NCBI GenBank assembly: GCA_964594985.1
Contig: CAZQNQ010000001.1
Coordinates: forward strand, 327,995-391,994
Origin: JADLHS01 sp964594985
Lineage (GTDB): Bacteria > Verrucomicrobiota > Verrucomicrobiia > Limisphaerales > JADLHS01
Length of the DNA: 64,000 nt
Direction of reading: 5' to 3'
The translations under genes and the position numbers were made by a program. Of this stretch, positions 24,914 through 35,906 are shown piece after piece; within the stretch, counting starts at the first letter, position 1, and each line of letters opens with the position of its first letter. A model generated the notes under the pieces. The model had not been told where the DNA came from. It saw nothing but the letters and a program-made list of their open reading frames with translations, and searched no databases.

Positions 24914-27781
24914 TTATGGAACATGCTCCACCAGAACCCGCACCGGCCCCAGCAGCCCCGACTCCATCAACTTCGTGTCCTTGGTCAGCTTGCGGATGTT
25001 GGTGCGCGTGAGCCGCTGTTCCTTGGGTAAGGCGGCGTCGCCGATGATGCGGTTCGGCCAGAAGTTCACGACTTCGATCTCCAGTTTGTTCACCCCCGGC
25101 TGGATCGCGTCCGCGATATTCACCCGGAACGGCGGCGTCCAAGTGATGCCGCAGGACTTACCGTTGACTTTGACTTCGGCCAATTCCCGCACGTTGCCAA
25201 GATCGAGCCAGAGTGCGGAGTGCGGAGTGCGGAGTGCGGAATTGGACAACTCGAACATCTTTTCATAGATCGCCGTGCCGCTGAAAAACTTGATGCCCGG
25301 CTCGGGACGTTCCGGCCAGCTCACGAGCGTCTCAAACTCCACTTCCGCCGACCCGGCCCAGTTCGTGTCAAAGCGCACCGTCCACGAACCGGCGAGTTCT
25401 TGAATTGCTTCAAAGTTCTTGCTGTTGCCGTTAGCCACCCCCGGAGCACTCGCCGCCGCCGGACGAAACACCACAAACCACGAACCATACGGATCAAACT
25501 CCAACGGAACGATAGTCTGCCCATCACGCGCCTCGCAGGCGGCAAGGCGACGCTCACCCGTCACCGCATTCCACAATTCCGCCGCTTTGCCAGTGACGCG
25601 AAACGCGCACATCGCACTGGTCGCCGCATTCGTCCGGCTCGCGACGAAATAAATCTCCGTCGCGCCGTCCCGACGATGGATGAAGTTCAGCACCGGCGAC
25701 ATCGGCTCGAAGTCCGGCTTCACGCCATCGGCCAACAAAACCTCCCGTGCCGTCCTGTCAGCGATCACGCGCCCCTTGGCGGATTTCTTTTCCCACAACT
25801 CGCGCGCGAGCTTCTGCACCTCGGTATCTTGCTTGGGATGATTCTCCAGCGACATCGAACGTGACGGCTTCGGCCCGATGATGGTCGCGCCCGCCGCAAC
25901 AAACTCCTTGAGCTTGCGCAACACCGGCAGCGAGATGATGTCCCGGTCGGGCAACGCCAGCACGCGATAGCTCACGCCGTCCGGCAATACCAGCCGCCCG
26001 TCTTTGACGCTCATTCGCGTGAGGATGACCTCCTCCGTCACCACATCGTAATCGTAGCCCGGCCCGACTTTCGCCGGATCGGAACTGCGCAGTTGCGTGA
26101 AGTTCGGCACGTGGCTGCCGTAGAAGTAAGCCACGTCCGCCACCGGCAAACCTTGTTGCAACAGCGCCTGACAGCGATTGATGTAATCGAAGAACGGCTT
26201 GGATTTGTCCCACCACGTCACGAGCGGATTCAGGTGTGTGCCCGCGAAGTATTGCTGCCCGGGAATGCCTTCGCTTTCCGGCGAACAGACGAACGCGTGC
26301 CATACGAGCAGGTTCAATCCTTCGGTGCAGGCGAAATCAAACGACGGCTTGAGATTGTCCCAGATCGTCTCCTGCCAGTGCGGTCCGATGGTGGTGAAGC
26401 CTTCCGCCAGCACCAGCTTGCGACCGTAAGTATGCGCGGCGCTCGCCGGTTGTTTGACGAAGAAGCGGTTGGCGTCGCCCATTCGATGCCGCCACGACCA
26501 CGCCCAGAATTCGCTCATCGGCGCGTCGTTGAAGCCCAGGGATTGCTGCGCGTCAATCGGCACGGCGTGCGGCCCGCCGCTCTCGGGATGAATCAGCAGT
26601 CCACGTTTGTGCGACCATTCCTTGAAGAGCTTGAAGTGATTATCCATCGCCAGATCGCCCATCGTGCGGCGGAAGTCGTGCAGGAAGCGATTGCTCTCCT
26701 CGCGCGAGTTCACAATTTTCCCGGCGAGCACCGGCAGCCACGACAACAGGTCGTAACCGCGCCGCCGCTTGAATTCTTCGCGCAAGGTCGGCGTCCAGTT
26801 CGCCACCTCCACTTCCCAACTGTCCGTGTGCAGATACTTCAAGGCCTTGCCCGCGAGCGGCCCGGCGTCCGCGATGAGCGGCTCGACCACGGCATCCCAA
26901 TAGCGCTTGAACGCGCCGGCATCAAACGGATCAAGCGCGTAACCGTCCCAACCCTCGCTGCACGTCGAGACGCGGCAATGATCGTTGAGCGTACTCCCGA
27001 TGCGTAGCACCACCCAATCGCCCGCCGGCGCTTTCCACGTCAGCGTGCCCTCAGCGGAAAGTTTGGTCGTGAGATCGAGCACGTCTGCGGTCTGCGTGTC
27101 ATGCTCGTCGGGCATCGCCGGAATCTCTGCAAATAGCGGCGTGGAGTCCGGCGCGGAGAACGGTCGCAACACATCGTGCATCGCCTTCTGCGCGTGGTTC
27201 TGGAGCGGCTTGCGGCCGGCGGGCAGTTGCGGATTCACACGATAGGCCAGCACGAACAGATCGCGGTAGTAATTGTCACGGCCTTTCGGCTGCGCCAGCT
27301 TGAGCGTGACATTTGTTCCACCGGCAACCCGCGTCTCGGTCCAGACCAGTTTCTTTGGCGCATCGTCCGGCGTCACCATCGGGCCGCCGAGATTCCAACC
27401 GCTCTGAATGTTCAAACTCATCTCCAGCCCGAGCCGGTCGGCTTCGCGCAACGTGTGTTTGTAAAGCTCACGCCATTCCGACGAGAAGAATGTCGGGCCG
27501 TGCGGTGCGCGATCGTTGCCGTCCTGACTCGAACCATCCGCATCGCAGATCAACGCGCCGCCGAAGCCCTTCGCCTTCATCTGCTCCAGATCGCGCGTGA
27601 TGGATGCCTTGGTGACGTTGCCATTGATCCACCACCAATAAGCGCGGAGCTGCGCATCGCGCGGCGGATTGTTCCAGACGGCTTCGAGTTGATCCGCCCG
27701 TGCTGTCAACGCCAGCAGCAACCAGCAGCCGACCAGCAATCGCCACAAAAATGTTTTCCGGCCCGCAATTGTTTTAATCAT
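24914..27781 (-). CDS. Glycoside hydrolase family 106 (alpha-L-rhamnosidase) protein
   Basis: Predicted to release terminal alpha-L-rhamnose from rhamnogalacturonan-type polysaccharides, 955 aa. The signal peptide (about residues 1-29) is followed by the GH106-like opening: WWWINGNVTKASITRDL, MKAKGFGGALICDADG, and LGLEMSLNIQSGWNLGGP. The beta-sandwich C-terminal part has ELAEVKVNGKSCGITWTPPF. Catalytic residues cannot be assigned by eye. A GAGTGCG heptamer array (25211-25238) gives an in-frame NSALRTPHSALW segment within this C-terminal sandwich (about residues 847-858). It lies apart from the pectin operon. Confidence 0.87.
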   Translation of the reverse strand: MIKTIAGRKTFLWRLLVGCWLLLALTARADQLEAVWNNPPRDAQLRAYWWWINGNVTKASITRDLEQMKAKGFGGALICDADGSSQDGNDRAPHGPTFFSSEWRELYKHTLREADRLGLEMSLNIQSGWNLGGPMVTPDDAPKKLVWTETRVAGGTNVTLKLAQPKGRDNYYRDLFVLAYRVNPQLPAGRKPLQNHAQKAMHDVLRPFSAPDSTPLFAEIPAMPDEHDTQTADVLDLTTKLSAEGTLTWKAPAGDWVVLRIGSTLNDHCRVSTCSEGWDGYALDPFDAGAFKRYWDAVVEPLIADAGPLAGKALKYLHTDSWEVEVANWTPTLREEFKRRRGYDLLSWLPVLAGKIVNSREESNRFLHDFRRTMGDLAMDNHFKLFKEWSHKRGLLIHPESGGPHAVPIDAQQSLGFNDAPMSEFWAWSWRHRMGDANRFFVKQPASAAHTYGRKLVLAEGFTTIGPHWQETIWDNLKPSFDFACTEGLNLLVWHAFVCSPESEGIPGQQYFAGTHLNPLVTWWDKSKPFFDYINRCQALLQQGLPVADVAYFYGSHVPNFTQLRSSDPAKVGPGYDYDVVTEEVILTRMSVKDGRLVLPDGVSYRVLALPDRDIISLPVLRKLKEFVAAGATIIGPKPSRSMSLENHPKQDTEVQKLARELWEKKSAKGRVIADRTAREVLLADGVKPDFEPMSPVLNFIHRRDGATEIYFVASRTNAATSAMCAFRVTGKAAELWNAVTGERRLAACEARDGQTIVPLEFDPYGSWFVVFRPAAASAPGVANGNSKNFEAIQELAGSWTVRFDTNWAGSAEVEFETLVSWPERPEPGIKFFSGTAIYEKMFELSNSALRTPHSALWLDLGNVRELAEVKVNGKSCGITWTPPFRVNIADAIQPGVNKLEIEVVNFWPNRIIGDAALPKEQRLTRTNIRKLTKDTKLMESGLLGPVRVLVEHVP
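25211..25238. repeat. GAGTGCG heptamer array inside the GH106 gene
   Basis: Four exact GAGTGCG units, read in frame on the minus strand. Confidence 0.93.
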
Positions 27782-27887
27782 GTGAAAATCCAGCCCGCGC
27801 TGGGACCATTGGTATTTCCACCCATACTAGGAGAAAATCGCGCAGCGTCCACCACCCGATTGGGTGAATAAGCCGACGACGATCACT

Positions 27888-28280
27888 TCATGGCAACTCG
27901 CGTCGTTCGACCGGCGGCGGCGATGGCGGCGCAGGTGGAATGACCGGCGGCACGGAAGACGGCGGCGGCGGATTAGGCTGCGGTCGCTCGGCTCGGCGGC
28001 GCAAAGCAATCACCGCCAGCACACAGCCGCTCCACGTCGGCAAGGCGTTGGCCATGGGAATAAGCTCCAACGCAAACGTCGGCAGCAGCAGGATGTGAAA
28101 ACCGATGGCCGCGCTCGTCAGCACCATCGCCACAACGTCAATGATCTGCGGGCCAGGCGGCAGTTGCAGCGGAATCTGCAAGCTGTCCGCCGCCACCGCG
28201 ACCAACAGCGCCAGCGCCATCCGTCGCCGCGACAATTGCGCGGGGCGAAACAGGTTGTTGATTTTGTGGGTCAGCCCCAT
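27888..28280 (-). CDS. Small membrane protein with Pro-rich tail
   Basis: Protein of 130 aa, no assigned function. Hydrophobic segments at about residues 20-38, 45-65 and 80-95 (QIIDVVAMVLTSAAIGFHIL and TWSGCVLAVIALRRR) precede a short cytoplasmic tail that is mostly Pro (PPPPSSVPPVIPPAPPSPPP). It lies between the GH106 gene and a nested palindrome. Conservation of the membrane part seems likely, but I cannot test it. Confidence 0.6.
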   Translation of the reverse strand: MGLTHKINNLFRPAQLSRRRMALALLVAVAADSLQIPLQLPPGPQIIDVVAMVLTSAAIGFHILLLPTFALELIPMANALPTWSGCVLAVIALRRRAERPQPNPPPPSSVPPVIPPAPPSPPPVERRELP

Positions 28281-28320
28281 CGTTACGATACTCTTGCAAA
28301 TTTGATCCCGAACGGTTGCT

Positions 28321-28470
28321 TCTCATGAGCACCGGGCTTTAGCCCGGTGTCAGCTCTGGATGGATATTCCAGCCGCTTCAGCGGCTTAACGCAAATCACG
28401 AAAGCCGTTAAACCGGCTGCCTCGACCATCCAGCATTCCGACACCCGGCTGAAGCCGGGTGCTAATGAGA
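28321..28470. repeat. Nested palindromic element with two inner hairpins
   Basis: The outer arms 28321-28351 and 28440-28470 match at about 27 of 31 positions, and each contains a hairpin (CCGGGCTTTAGCCCGG). Between them are two hairpins, near 28370-28386 (AGCCGCTTCAGCGGCT) and near 28403-28417. The architecture is the same as at 4896-5003 and 29800-29905. It lies just downstream of hrpB and may also act in transcript ending. Confidence 0.85.
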
Positions 28471-28486
28471 GATAAACTTCACGCCA

Positions 28487-31165
<2,679 letters not shown>

Positions 31166-31338
31166 GGCCCGGGTTTGATACGGGAAGGCGGCCCAAAAGG
31201 CGAAACGAAAACAATCCGGAACTTTTTGAGTTGTGCTACCTTATGAGGCAGATTCGTTCGCGATGAGATGAAGCTTTCCATGTCACTCATCGTCTGTTGT
31301 CTCGCAGAGAGTTATCTGAGAACTAATTGACCGCGAAC

Positions 31339-32070
31339 ATGCAATCATCTGAAGCAAGGAGCCGATTTGCGACGTCCCTGAGAAAGTGGCGGAATCGTCG
31401 TGGTTTATCCCAGGAAGAACTAGCCGAACGGGCGGATCTGCATCGCACTTACATTTCCGACGTCGAACGCGGGGCGCGGAATCTTTCGCTTGAGAGCATT
31501 AGCAAACTCGCCAATGCGCTGGAAATCTCGCTGCCCATCTTATTCTCCAATCCTGAGTTTGCCGATGGCGAAGTCCCCACGATGGGAGCCGGCCTGACAG
31601 CATCCCAGTCGGCATATGTGGATATTTTATTGGTGGAGGACAACCCGGACGATGTGGAGCTGACCTTGGCCGTGTTCAAGCGATCGCGTTTTCTGAACTC
31701 CATTCACCTCGCCCGCGATGGCGAGGAGGCGCTGGAATTTTTCTTCCCCAAAACCGGCGGCACCCCCGAGGTCGCCAAGACCCGCAACCTGATCGTCTTG
31801 CTCGACCTGGAACTGCCGAAGTTAAGCGGCATCGAAGTGCTGCGCCGTTTGAAGGCGGAGAAGGATACTGCGCACGTCCCGGTGGTGTTGTTGACCGCTT
31901 CGGAGAACGTGCAGGACCTCGCCCTCTGCCAAAAACTCGGGGTCACCGCTTACATTCCCAAGCCGGTGAATCTTCAGGGCCTGAGCAAAATCACCCCGGA
32001 ATTATCTCTGGTTTGGGCGTTGCTCAAGCCGACCGGGGCCGGTGGCCTGGACGGGCGACCCCGCGTCTGA
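31339..32070 (+). CDS. XRE helix-turn-helix fused to response-regulator receiver
   Basis: Protein of 243 aa, two domains in an unusual order. The N-terminal XRE-type helix-turn-helix (residues about 8-65, with SQEELAERADLHRTYISDVE) is joined to a C-terminal receiver (about 90-220) with the acidic pair EDN, phosphoacceptor Asp in VLLDLELPK, the Thr in LLTAS, and Lys in PKP. It is followed by a PAS histidine kinase and a single receiver, so it is probably the DNA-binding output of that phosphorelay. ATG 31339 is preferred; a TTG at 31327 is in frame. Confidence 0.85.
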   Translation: MQSSEARSRFATSLRKWRNRRGLSQEELAERADLHRTYISDVERGARNLSLESISKLANALEISLPILFSNPEFADGEVPTMGAGLTASQSAYVDILLVEDNPDDVELTLAVFKRSRFLNSIHLARDGEEALEFFFPKTGGTPEVAKTRNLIVLLDLELPKLSGIEVLRRLKAEKDTAHVPVVLLTASENVQDLALCQKLGVTAYIPKPVNLQGLSKITPELSLVWALLKPTGAGGLDGRPRV

Positions 32071-32145
32071 TTTCAGAGACCCGTTGTTGACGTTGGCAAC
32101 GGTTGGCCCTCCAATCCAGAGCCACCGGATGGATGACAACCAATC

Positions 32146-33273
32146 ATGGATGCAGAGCAACAACTCCAAGCGTCGCTAAAGGAACTCGGCGACTTGAAAG
32201 CGGCCTTGGACGAGCATTCAATCGTGGCCATCACCGATCCTCAAGGCAAGATCACCTACGTCAACGATAAGTTCTGCGCCATCTCCAAATACTCCCGCGA
32301 AGAACTTCTTGGCCAGGACCATCGCCTCATCAATTCCGGCCATCATCCCGGGGAGTTCATCGCGGATCTTTGGTCCACCATTGGCCACGGCAAGGTCTGG
32401 AAGGGCGAAATCAAAAACCGCGCCAAGGATGGCTCGTTCTATTGGGTCGCCACCACCATCGTCCCCTTCCTCAACGACAGCGGCAAGCCCCGCCAATACG
32501 TCGCCATCCGCACCGACATCTCCAAACGCAAACTCGCCGAGGAACAGATCCGTTCGCTCAATGCCAATCTGGAACAACGGGTCGCTGACCGCACGGCAGA
32601 ATTGGAATCCTTCTCCTACTCGGTGTCCCACGATCTGCGCGCCCCGCTGCGGGCGATGGGTGGTTACGCGCGCATGTTGCAGGAAGACCTGGGCGCGCAG
32701 CTTCCCCCGGAAGCCGCCCACAAACTGGAGCGCATCTACGAGAACGCCAACAAGATGGGGCAATTGATTGACGGCCTGCTCACCTTCTCGCGTCTCAACC
32801 GTCAACCGCTCAAGAAACAGAAGGTCTTGCCCGGCCAACTTGCCCGACGCGTGCTTGAGGAACTGCAGTTGGAACAGGCGGGGCGGCAGATCAAAATCAC
32901 GATTGGCGACTTACCCGAGTGCCGGGCCGACGCCACGTTGCTGCACCAGGTTTTCGTCAATCTGATTTCCAATGCGTTGAAATACACCCGGCACCGGGAT
33001 GAGGCGACGGTGACCATCGGCTGGGACGAATTGCAGCACGCCTATTACGTGAAGGACAATGGCGCCGGATTTGACATGCAGTATGCGGACAAGCTCTTTG
33101 CCGTATTTCAGCGCTTGCACCGGGCGGACGAATTTGAAGGCACCGGGGTCGGGCTCGCCATCGTGCAACGCATCATTTACCGGCACGGCGGAAAGATCTG
33201 GGCGCAGGCCGAACGGGACCAGGGCGCAACGTTTTATTTTACCGTCGGGAATGATGACGATCATGGCCAATGA
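32146..33273 (+). CDS. PAS-domain sensor histidine kinase
   Basis: Cytoplasmic kinase of 375 aa with no membrane segment. The PAS domain is at about residues 15-125 (ITDPQGKITYVNDKFCAIS), followed by a short coiled coil. The H-box SHDLRAPLRAMGGYARML is near residue 163 and the ATPase domain has N-box NLISNALKYTRH and G-box DNGAGFD and GTGVGLAIV. This C-terminal layout matches phytochrome-like or bacteriophytochrome-associated kinases, but no chromophore domain is present. It overlaps the next receiver gene by 11 bases. Confidence 0.9.
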   Translation: MDAEQQLQASLKELGDLKAALDEHSIVAITDPQGKITYVNDKFCAISKYSREELLGQDHRLINSGHHPGEFIADLWSTIGHGKVWKGEIKNRAKDGSFYWVATTIVPFLNDSGKPRQYVAIRTDISKRKLAEEQIRSLNANLEQRVADRTAELESFSYSVSHDLRAPLRAMGGYARMLQEDLGAQLPPEAAHKLERIYENANKMGQLIDGLLTFSRLNRQPLKKQKVLPGQLARRVLEELQLEQAGRQIKITIGDLPECRADATLLHQVFVNLISNALKYTRHRDEATVTIGWDELQHAYYVKDNGAGFDMQYADKLFAVFQRLHRADEFEGTGVGLAIVQRIIYRHGGKIWAQAERDQGATFYFTVGNDDDHGQ

Positions 33274-33700
33274 AACTCCAGAAATCCTGCTCGTCGAGGA
33301 CAGCCCGGATGATATCGCCTTCTTCGTCCGCACCTTGGATAAAGCCGGACTCGGTGCCCGCCTGCACACCGTTCAGGACGGCGCGGAAGCCCTGGAATTT
33401 ATTTTCGGCGCTGGCGACAACGCGGCCCAGTTGCACGTGTTGCGGCTCAAGGTCATCATCTTGGATTTGAAACTTCCGAAAGTCAGCGGCCTGGAGGTGT
33501 TGCGCCGACTCAAGGCCGATCCCCAGACCCGCAAGATTCCCGTCGTCATCCTGAGTTCGTCGCAGGAAGAACGCGATTTGATCGAGAGCTATCAGCTCGG
33601 TGCGAACAGTTACGTCGTCAAACCGATGGATTTCGACGCGTTCGGCGCTTCGGTGCGCACGTTGTGCCAATACTGGTTGCAGTTCAACCAGACGGCCTGA
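33263..33700 (+). CDS. Single-domain response regulator
   Basis: Receiver protein of 145 aa without an output domain: ILLVEDSPDD, phosphoacceptor Asp in VIILDLKLPK, the Ser in ILSSSQ, and Lys in VVKPMD. It overlaps the kinase gene, so it is probably its direct partner or the phosphate relay to the XRE-receiver protein. ATG 33263 is chosen; ATG at 33251 and 33254 are in frame. Confidence 0.88.
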   Translation: MANETPEILLVEDSPDDIAFFVRTLDKAGLGARLHTVQDGAEALEFIFGAGDNAAQLHVLRLKVIILDLKLPKVSGLEVLRRLKADPQTRKIPVVILSSSQEERDLIESYQLGANSYVVKPMDFDAFGASVRTLCQYWLQFNQTA

Positions 33701-33757
33701 CCAGCCGCATCAAACCCTGAAAGTGATGAAGTCGCGATCACCCGCTTGCCTCCCGCG

Positions 33758-34351
33758 TTATTGCGCTTCTTTTATGGCAGCGATCCTGGCCATCGTTGTC
33801 CGCTTGTCCACGGCGAGCGCGCGGAACTTCCACACCGCATTCGGTTCGAGCACCTTCAGATAATCACTCGCCACGCCCGCCTTGCTGCCATCCGCGGCGA
33901 AGAGTTCCAACTCCACTTTCACCCCGAAGCGCTGGCGATTGCTGGCGTTCGTGACCGTGCCAACGGCATAGACCAACGAACTCCCCTGCCCTTGTTCCAC
34001 CGTGACGGACGAGACGCGAAAGCCTTGCGCCACGAACGGATCGGCGGGTGCGGCTGGTTTCGCCTGCTCCACTTGGGTCGCCTGTTGGCGCTGGGTTTGC
34101 AGGCGTTTGGCGCGCTTCAAGGCGATGTTTGCCGCCACCAAGCCACCACTGAGGATCAAGATTGCAATGACCGTGAAGACAATCGCTTTTTTTTGCAGCG
34201 GTGATGATTCCTCCGGTGGCGGTGCCAGCAACAGTTCCGTCTGCTGCCCGCAATGCGGACACTCGGCCGTCGAACCCGTGTGTTCGGCGTGAAATTCAAT
34301 CGCCCCGCCACAATGCTGGCATTCGCCGCGTAGATTTTTGATCTTTAACAT
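33758..34351 (-). CDS. Zinc-ribbon membrane protein with beta-sandwich tail
   Basis: Protein of 197 aa. The N-terminal zinc ribbon, CQHC ... CPHC (residues about 10-32), precedes a membrane segment (about 53-74, VFTVIAILILSGGLVAANIAL) and a C-terminal domain with YAVGTVTNASNRQRFGVKVELELF, resembling FxLYD/DUF3426-type extracytoplasmic domains. ATG 34351 starts just before the ribbon, so upstream in-frame codons are discarded. Function is unknown. Confidence 0.7.
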   Translation of the reverse strand: MLKIKNLRGECQHCGGAIEFHAEHTGSTAECPHCGQQTELLLAPPPEESSPLQKKAIVFTVIAILILSGGLVAANIALKRAKRLQTQRQQATQVEQAKPAAPADPFVAQGFRVSSVTVEQGQGSSLVYAVGTVTNASNRQRFGVKVELELFAADGSKAGVASDYLKVLEPNAVWKFRALAVDKRTTMARIAAIKEAQ

Positions 34352-34475
34352 CTTCGTGTCAGGCGACAGCTCCCGGAAACACCGGCATCTTGCTGGCATG
34401 CCCCGGATGACTGCGGCCAAAATAATTTGAAACCTCAGTCTGACTGCTGGCGTCAATTATCCTATTGTTAAGCCT

Positions 34476-35906
34476 ATGAACGCCGACGACAAGTTTAAGC
34501 AGGAACACTCCGCGCCACTTTCAGACCACTTCCTCACACGCCGGCAGTTCTTGAACCGCGCCGGCATGGGATTTGGCGCGCTCGGTCTCGCCGCGCTGTT
34601 CGGGGAGGGAATCTTCCTCAATGAAGCCATCGCCAGTGAAAGCTCGGCGGATTCGTTGCTCCCCAAGTCGCCGCACTTCCCGGCCAAAGCCAAACACGTC
34701 GTCCATATCTTCGCCCAAGGCGCACCGTCGCACATTGACACCTGGGACCCAAAACCGTCACTCGCCAAGTACGACGGTAAACCCATCCCCGGCTCGGATG
34801 GCGTGGCGATGGCGTCGCCGTTCAAGTTCGAAAAGCGCGGCAAATCCGGCATCGAGGCCAGCGAAGTTTTCCCGAAACTCGGTGAACTGGTGGATGATCT
34901 CTGCGTCGTGCGCTCATGCTACACGGATATTCCCGCACACGAAGTCGCCACAGTTTTCATGAACACCGGTTCGACCCGTCAGGCGCGACCGAGCCTCGGC
35001 TCGTGGGTGCTCTACGGCTTGGGCACGGAAAACCAGAACATGCCCGGCTATGTTTCGTTGCGCCCGGGCGGCCCACCTGTTGGCGGCAGTGCGAACTGGC
35101 AGTCCGCGTTTCTTCCCGGCCAATACCAAGGCGTCAGCATCAACACCAAGGTCACCGCCGTGGATCAGTTGATCGAGAACATCAAGAATCCCTACATCTC
35201 GCTCAAGGAACAGCGCCGCCAGATGGACCTTGTGCAGCAACTCAACGAACTGCACGCGCAGAATCTCCAGAAAGACTCGCACCTCGAAGCCCGCCTGCAA
35301 TCCTACGAAATGGCGTTTCGGATGCAGACCGAAGCCACGGATGCGTTTGACATCAGCAAAGAACCGGCACTTGTCCGCGAGGCTTACGGTCGCACGTCGC
35401 AAGGCAACCAACTGCTCATCGCCCGCCGCCTCATCGAACGCGGCGTGCGGTTCGTGCAAGTCTGGGCCGGTGGCTGGGATCATCATCAAGACATCGAAGA
35501 TCGCTTGCCGGAGCGCGCAAGGGAAATTGATCAACCGCTCGCAGCCTTCATCGCCGACCTGAAGCAACGCGGGTTGTTCGACAAGACGCTCGTCGTCTGG
35601 GGCGGCGAATTTGGTCGCAAACCAGTGAAAGACCGCAACGGCAACGACAATCCCGGGCGCGATCACAACGCCAAGGCATTTAGCACAGTCTTCGCCGGAG
35701 CCGGCGTGAAGGGCGGAACGGTTTATGGCGCGACGGATGAATTCGGCACCGCTGCCGTGAAGGACAAGGTTCACATCCACGACCTGCACGCCACCGTGCT
35801 GGCGTTGCTTGGTTTCGATCACACCAAGCTGACCTATCGCTACAACGGCCGCGATTTCCGCCTGACCGACGTGAGCGGCGAAGTGGTGAAAGGCATCATG
35901 GCGTGA
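34476..35906 (+). CDS. DUF1501 protein with Tat signal
   Basis: Exported protein of 476 aa. A twin-arginine signal (LTRRQFLNRAGMGFG) lies at about residues 20-35. The rest has the alkaline-phosphatase/sulfatase-like fold typical of DUF1501: HIFAQGAPSHIDTWDPKP, AHEVATVFMNTG, VVWGGEFGRKP and DHNAKAFSTVFAGAG. It overlaps the DUF1549 gene by four bases. This pairing is common in Planctomycetota and Verrucomicrobiota and its physiological role is unresolved. Confidence 0.9.
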   Translation: MNADDKFKQEHSAPLSDHFLTRRQFLNRAGMGFGALGLAALFGEGIFLNEAIASESSADSLLPKSPHFPAKAKHVVHIFAQGAPSHIDTWDPKPSLAKYDGKPIPGSDGVAMASPFKFEKRGKSGIEASEVFPKLGELVDDLCVVRSCYTDIPAHEVATVFMNTGSTRQARPSLGSWVLYGLGTENQNMPGYVSLRPGGPPVGGSANWQSAFLPGQYQGVSINTKVTAVDQLIENIKNPYISLKEQRRQMDLVQQLNELHAQNLQKDSHLEARLQSYEMAFRMQTEATDAFDISKEPALVREAYGRTSQGNQLLIARRLIERGVRFVQVWAGGWDHHQDIEDRLPERAREIDQPLAAFIADLKQRGLFDKTLVVWGGEFGRKPVKDRNGNDNPGRDHNAKAFSTVFAGAGVKGGTVYGATDEFGTAAVKDKVHIHDLHATVLALLGFDHTKLTYRYNGRDFRLTDVSGEVVKGIMA

